The notes under the pieces: model-generated
What the model saw: only the letters and a program-made list of their open reading frames with translations
Told to the model about the DNA's origin: nothing
Database searches by the model: none
Made by a program: the position numbers and the translations under genes
DNA from: Eumeta japonica
Taxonomy: Eukaryota; Arthropoda; Insecta; Lepidoptera; Psychidae
Assembly: GCA_005406025.1 (NCBI GenBank)
Contig: BGZK01001000.1
Span: forward strand, 1-64,000
Length of the DNA: 64,000 nucleotides
Direction: 5' to 3'
Shown here: positions 62,160 to 64,000 of the stretch, piece after piece
Numbering within the stretch: position 1 is the stretch's first letter
Layout of the letters: each line of letters opens with the position of its first letter

Positions 62160-62420
62160 CTGTCGATAGATAGATCTATCTAGTATCAAGTGACCCTGTT
62201 GATAGATAAGCGTCTATCGAAGTAGGCACGTAGGCGAGGTAGGCAAAGTAGGCAAAGAGGCAGGAGGAGCGGCGTACGCGCCATCGCCCTGGGCCTTGTC
62301 ACGCGCCGCCCCGCGCACCCTTTTCATGGATTACATAAAGCGGGCCATTATGCTATTTAATAATTCACACAATTAGATTAACGGTACGGGAGACGACGCA
62401 TGAGAATCGATCTGCTTCAA
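62160..62420. promoter_or_regulatory. GATA-cluster and GC-rich candidate enhancer
   Basis: A 16 bp palindrome, tagatagatctatcta (62167-62182), and further gatagata and tctatcga sites give clustered GATA motifs on both strands. A gtaggc-based degenerate tandem (62221-62260) and a GC-rich block (62265-62320) follow, then ttaataattcacacaattag. Stops occur in all frames. The arrangement is consistent with a cis-regulatory module; function is inferred. Confidence 0.3.
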
Positions 62421-64000
62421 TTTAAATTACCCATTAGCAGTAGGTGAACGGAAACGCAATCGGTTAAATGCATAAACCTTTTTTTTTTGTATGAAAAATT
62501 CATATCGTATGCACTTAAGTATTCGTCTATCGAAACGAGATGAAAAATATTTACTACACAAGTTATTACTATTTTAAATATTGCATGTGAAATACCGAGT
62601 TGCAATAAAATTATTCCAATTACCTTTAAATCAAATCGTGTATTACAATTGTTGAGGAGGATTTATGCCATTGGAAAATTACTTCGATATGATTTTTGCA
62701 TAATTTAGTAATGGCAATGTGAATCGTACCAACTAATAATTATGTATTATATATAATAATGAACAATTAAATGTACATTTATTACACGCCTATTATAAAT
62801 ATATTCGGTGCATCACGCTCGTGGCTTGATGCACGTCACTCACAAGCTTTCATTAATTCAATTACCTTTTATCGCCTACGAAAATAGTAGGTTACGTTAA
62901 TTCGGGCTCTCTCTCTTTTCATTGGGGGCCCATCAAAAGTCTGTCATGGGCTCATCATTAAATAATTATTTGTTACTTAATAATTGCTTATGACTTGATT
63001 GTCCATGACTTGTATAATTTTTCACACATACTTTTGATGTAGATCGTGTATTCGCGAAACCGACTAAATGTTTCTCTTTATGTATCTAATTCGATTACAA
63101 TGACAGTTATAAAAAACATGCCATTAAAAAAAATTTTGTTATAATTATAAAACATGTAATTTAATTATTGTTTTTTGAAACAACCATAACCCCATTGAGA
63201 GCTTGCTTTTTTTTAAAGTGCATGAAATAGGTGATAAGTAAAAACAATAACAATTAATAGAATTATTTCCAAAAAAGAATTGTGATCGCAGAGAGGTCAA
63301 GAACTTACAAAAAGTGCGAGCTGATCGTCGATCTACTCAACATTTCAAGCTATATGAAATTAAGCCAAAAGCTTCTTGTCTTCCGCCGGGCCTACGTTAT
63401 CATTTTATTTGTGATAACGGTCTTTAACAGTTCTCAACCTGAATTGAGCCAGCGTGGAATGTCTAAGAACCTCATCGTTAATAAAAAATTGTGAAGGAGA
63501 GTGTCTCAGTAATGGTGCGATCAATATTTGGCATTAACAAAAAAAATACTTATCTTTTATGTAATAAAATATAACCAAAAAGTACAAAAAACACGAGCCG
63601 TGACCTTAAATTTAAATTAATAATAGGCGATATATTAAAACAGCATCGCAAAAAATAATAACATTTCACACGACGTTAATCAAACTCTGAATAATGCTTT
63701 GTAGACGTCATTAATTATTGTTTCCACACAAATCACTGTTCGTAGGTATTCTAATCTGCGGCGATCTATTGTTAAAGTAAAAAAAATGACGATATTTTAG
63801 ATATTTCTTTGAAATAAATAATACTTAATTTGTTTCTTTTTAATGTATTGTATGTGAAGATGTCAAGGTCCTTGTTAGATGTCATTGTTAGAATGGGAAC
63901 GTTCTGGCGATTTATTGACGTAAAAAATGATGATTACGGAGAGATATCTTTGTTAATAAATCAAATTAGTTTGGTAATGATGACATCATTTTAGTTGATA

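Larger units (their letters stand above)
30248..64000 (+). other. Downstream intron, at least 33.7 kb
   Basis: It starts with the donor gtactt. No sequence encoding the expected continuation of the MH2 domain was found, so the next exon probably lies beyond the window. It contains the repeats and GC-rich islands listed separately. The long stretches 37900-39450, 45300-47150, 47750-50250, 53150-54250, 55200-56500, 57150-58850 and 62450-64000 show only AT-rich sequence to my reading. An unseen short exon or another gene cannot be excluded. Confidence 0.5.

Noticed and set aside
1..64000. tRNA or rRNA genes, CRISPR array, bacterial operons, viral genes
   Set aside because: None seen. tRNA-like boxes occur only in SINE-type sequences, and no repeat-spacer array or polymerase, integrase or capsid motif was noticed in any frame.

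Overview
The window is insect nuclear DNA, most likely from a moth or butterfly. It is AT-rich, almost free of coding sequence, and full of short retroposons and their debris. The lepidopteran call rests on three kinds of repeat that I recognise only from general knowledge: tRNA-headed SINEs, LINE tails of the 'ggtgaaatac...gcgataaaa' type, and many fragments carrying the motif actagcttt-cgcccgcggcttc. No bacterial features, tRNA or rRNA genes, or CRISPR arrays were seen, and almost every open frame over 60 codons looks like chance.

Only two stretches read convincingly as protein-coding exons, and they belong to one plus-strand gene. Exon A (about 1633-1783) and exon B (30090-30247) join in phase 0 across a 28.3 kb intron. 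The joined product contains the start of a divergent Smad-type MH2 domain: W-A-K-V-I-V-F-E-R-N-R-R-V matches the MH2 opening W-x-x-I-x-Y-Y-E-x-N-x-R-V. From memory of the family it is closest to insect Expansion/Rebuff, the Smad-like proteins that organise apical chitin synthesis in tracheal tubes. The rest of the MH2 domain is not visible, so the next exon probably lies beyond base 64000 and the second intron is at least 33.7 kb. Two weaker candidate exons lie in the first intron: an ATG exon at 5369-5470 whose donor phase fits exon B, and a possible terminal exon at 10974-11142.

The rest is intron. Mobile DNA includes three nearly identical copies of an unclassified 450-470 bp element (23402-23860 minus; 30819-31269 and 42117-42583 plus), three SINEs sharing a central domain (5.7, 27.5 and 59.7 kb), a fourth tRNA-headed candidate (44.1 kb), two LINE 3' ends (43.6 and 47.2 kb), a possible hAT-type MITE (14.0 kb), two inverted copies of a ~100 bp repeat (31.5 and 34.7 kb) and two copies of a ~145 bp repeat (27.3 and 33.9 kb). 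Several perfect inverted repeats with 12-24 bp arms, a G-quadruplex motif (17.9 kb), simple repeats and small tandem duplications are scattered through it.

Some GC-rich, non-coding islands (about 28.9, 31.8, 35.4, 36.8, 44.7, 50.4 and 62.3 kb) stand out from the AT-rich background. Several carry homeodomain- or GATA-type motifs and are candidate enhancers or promoters. The most interesting arrangement is that exon B lies between oppositely oriented copies of the ~450 bp element, which could pair in the pre-mRNA.
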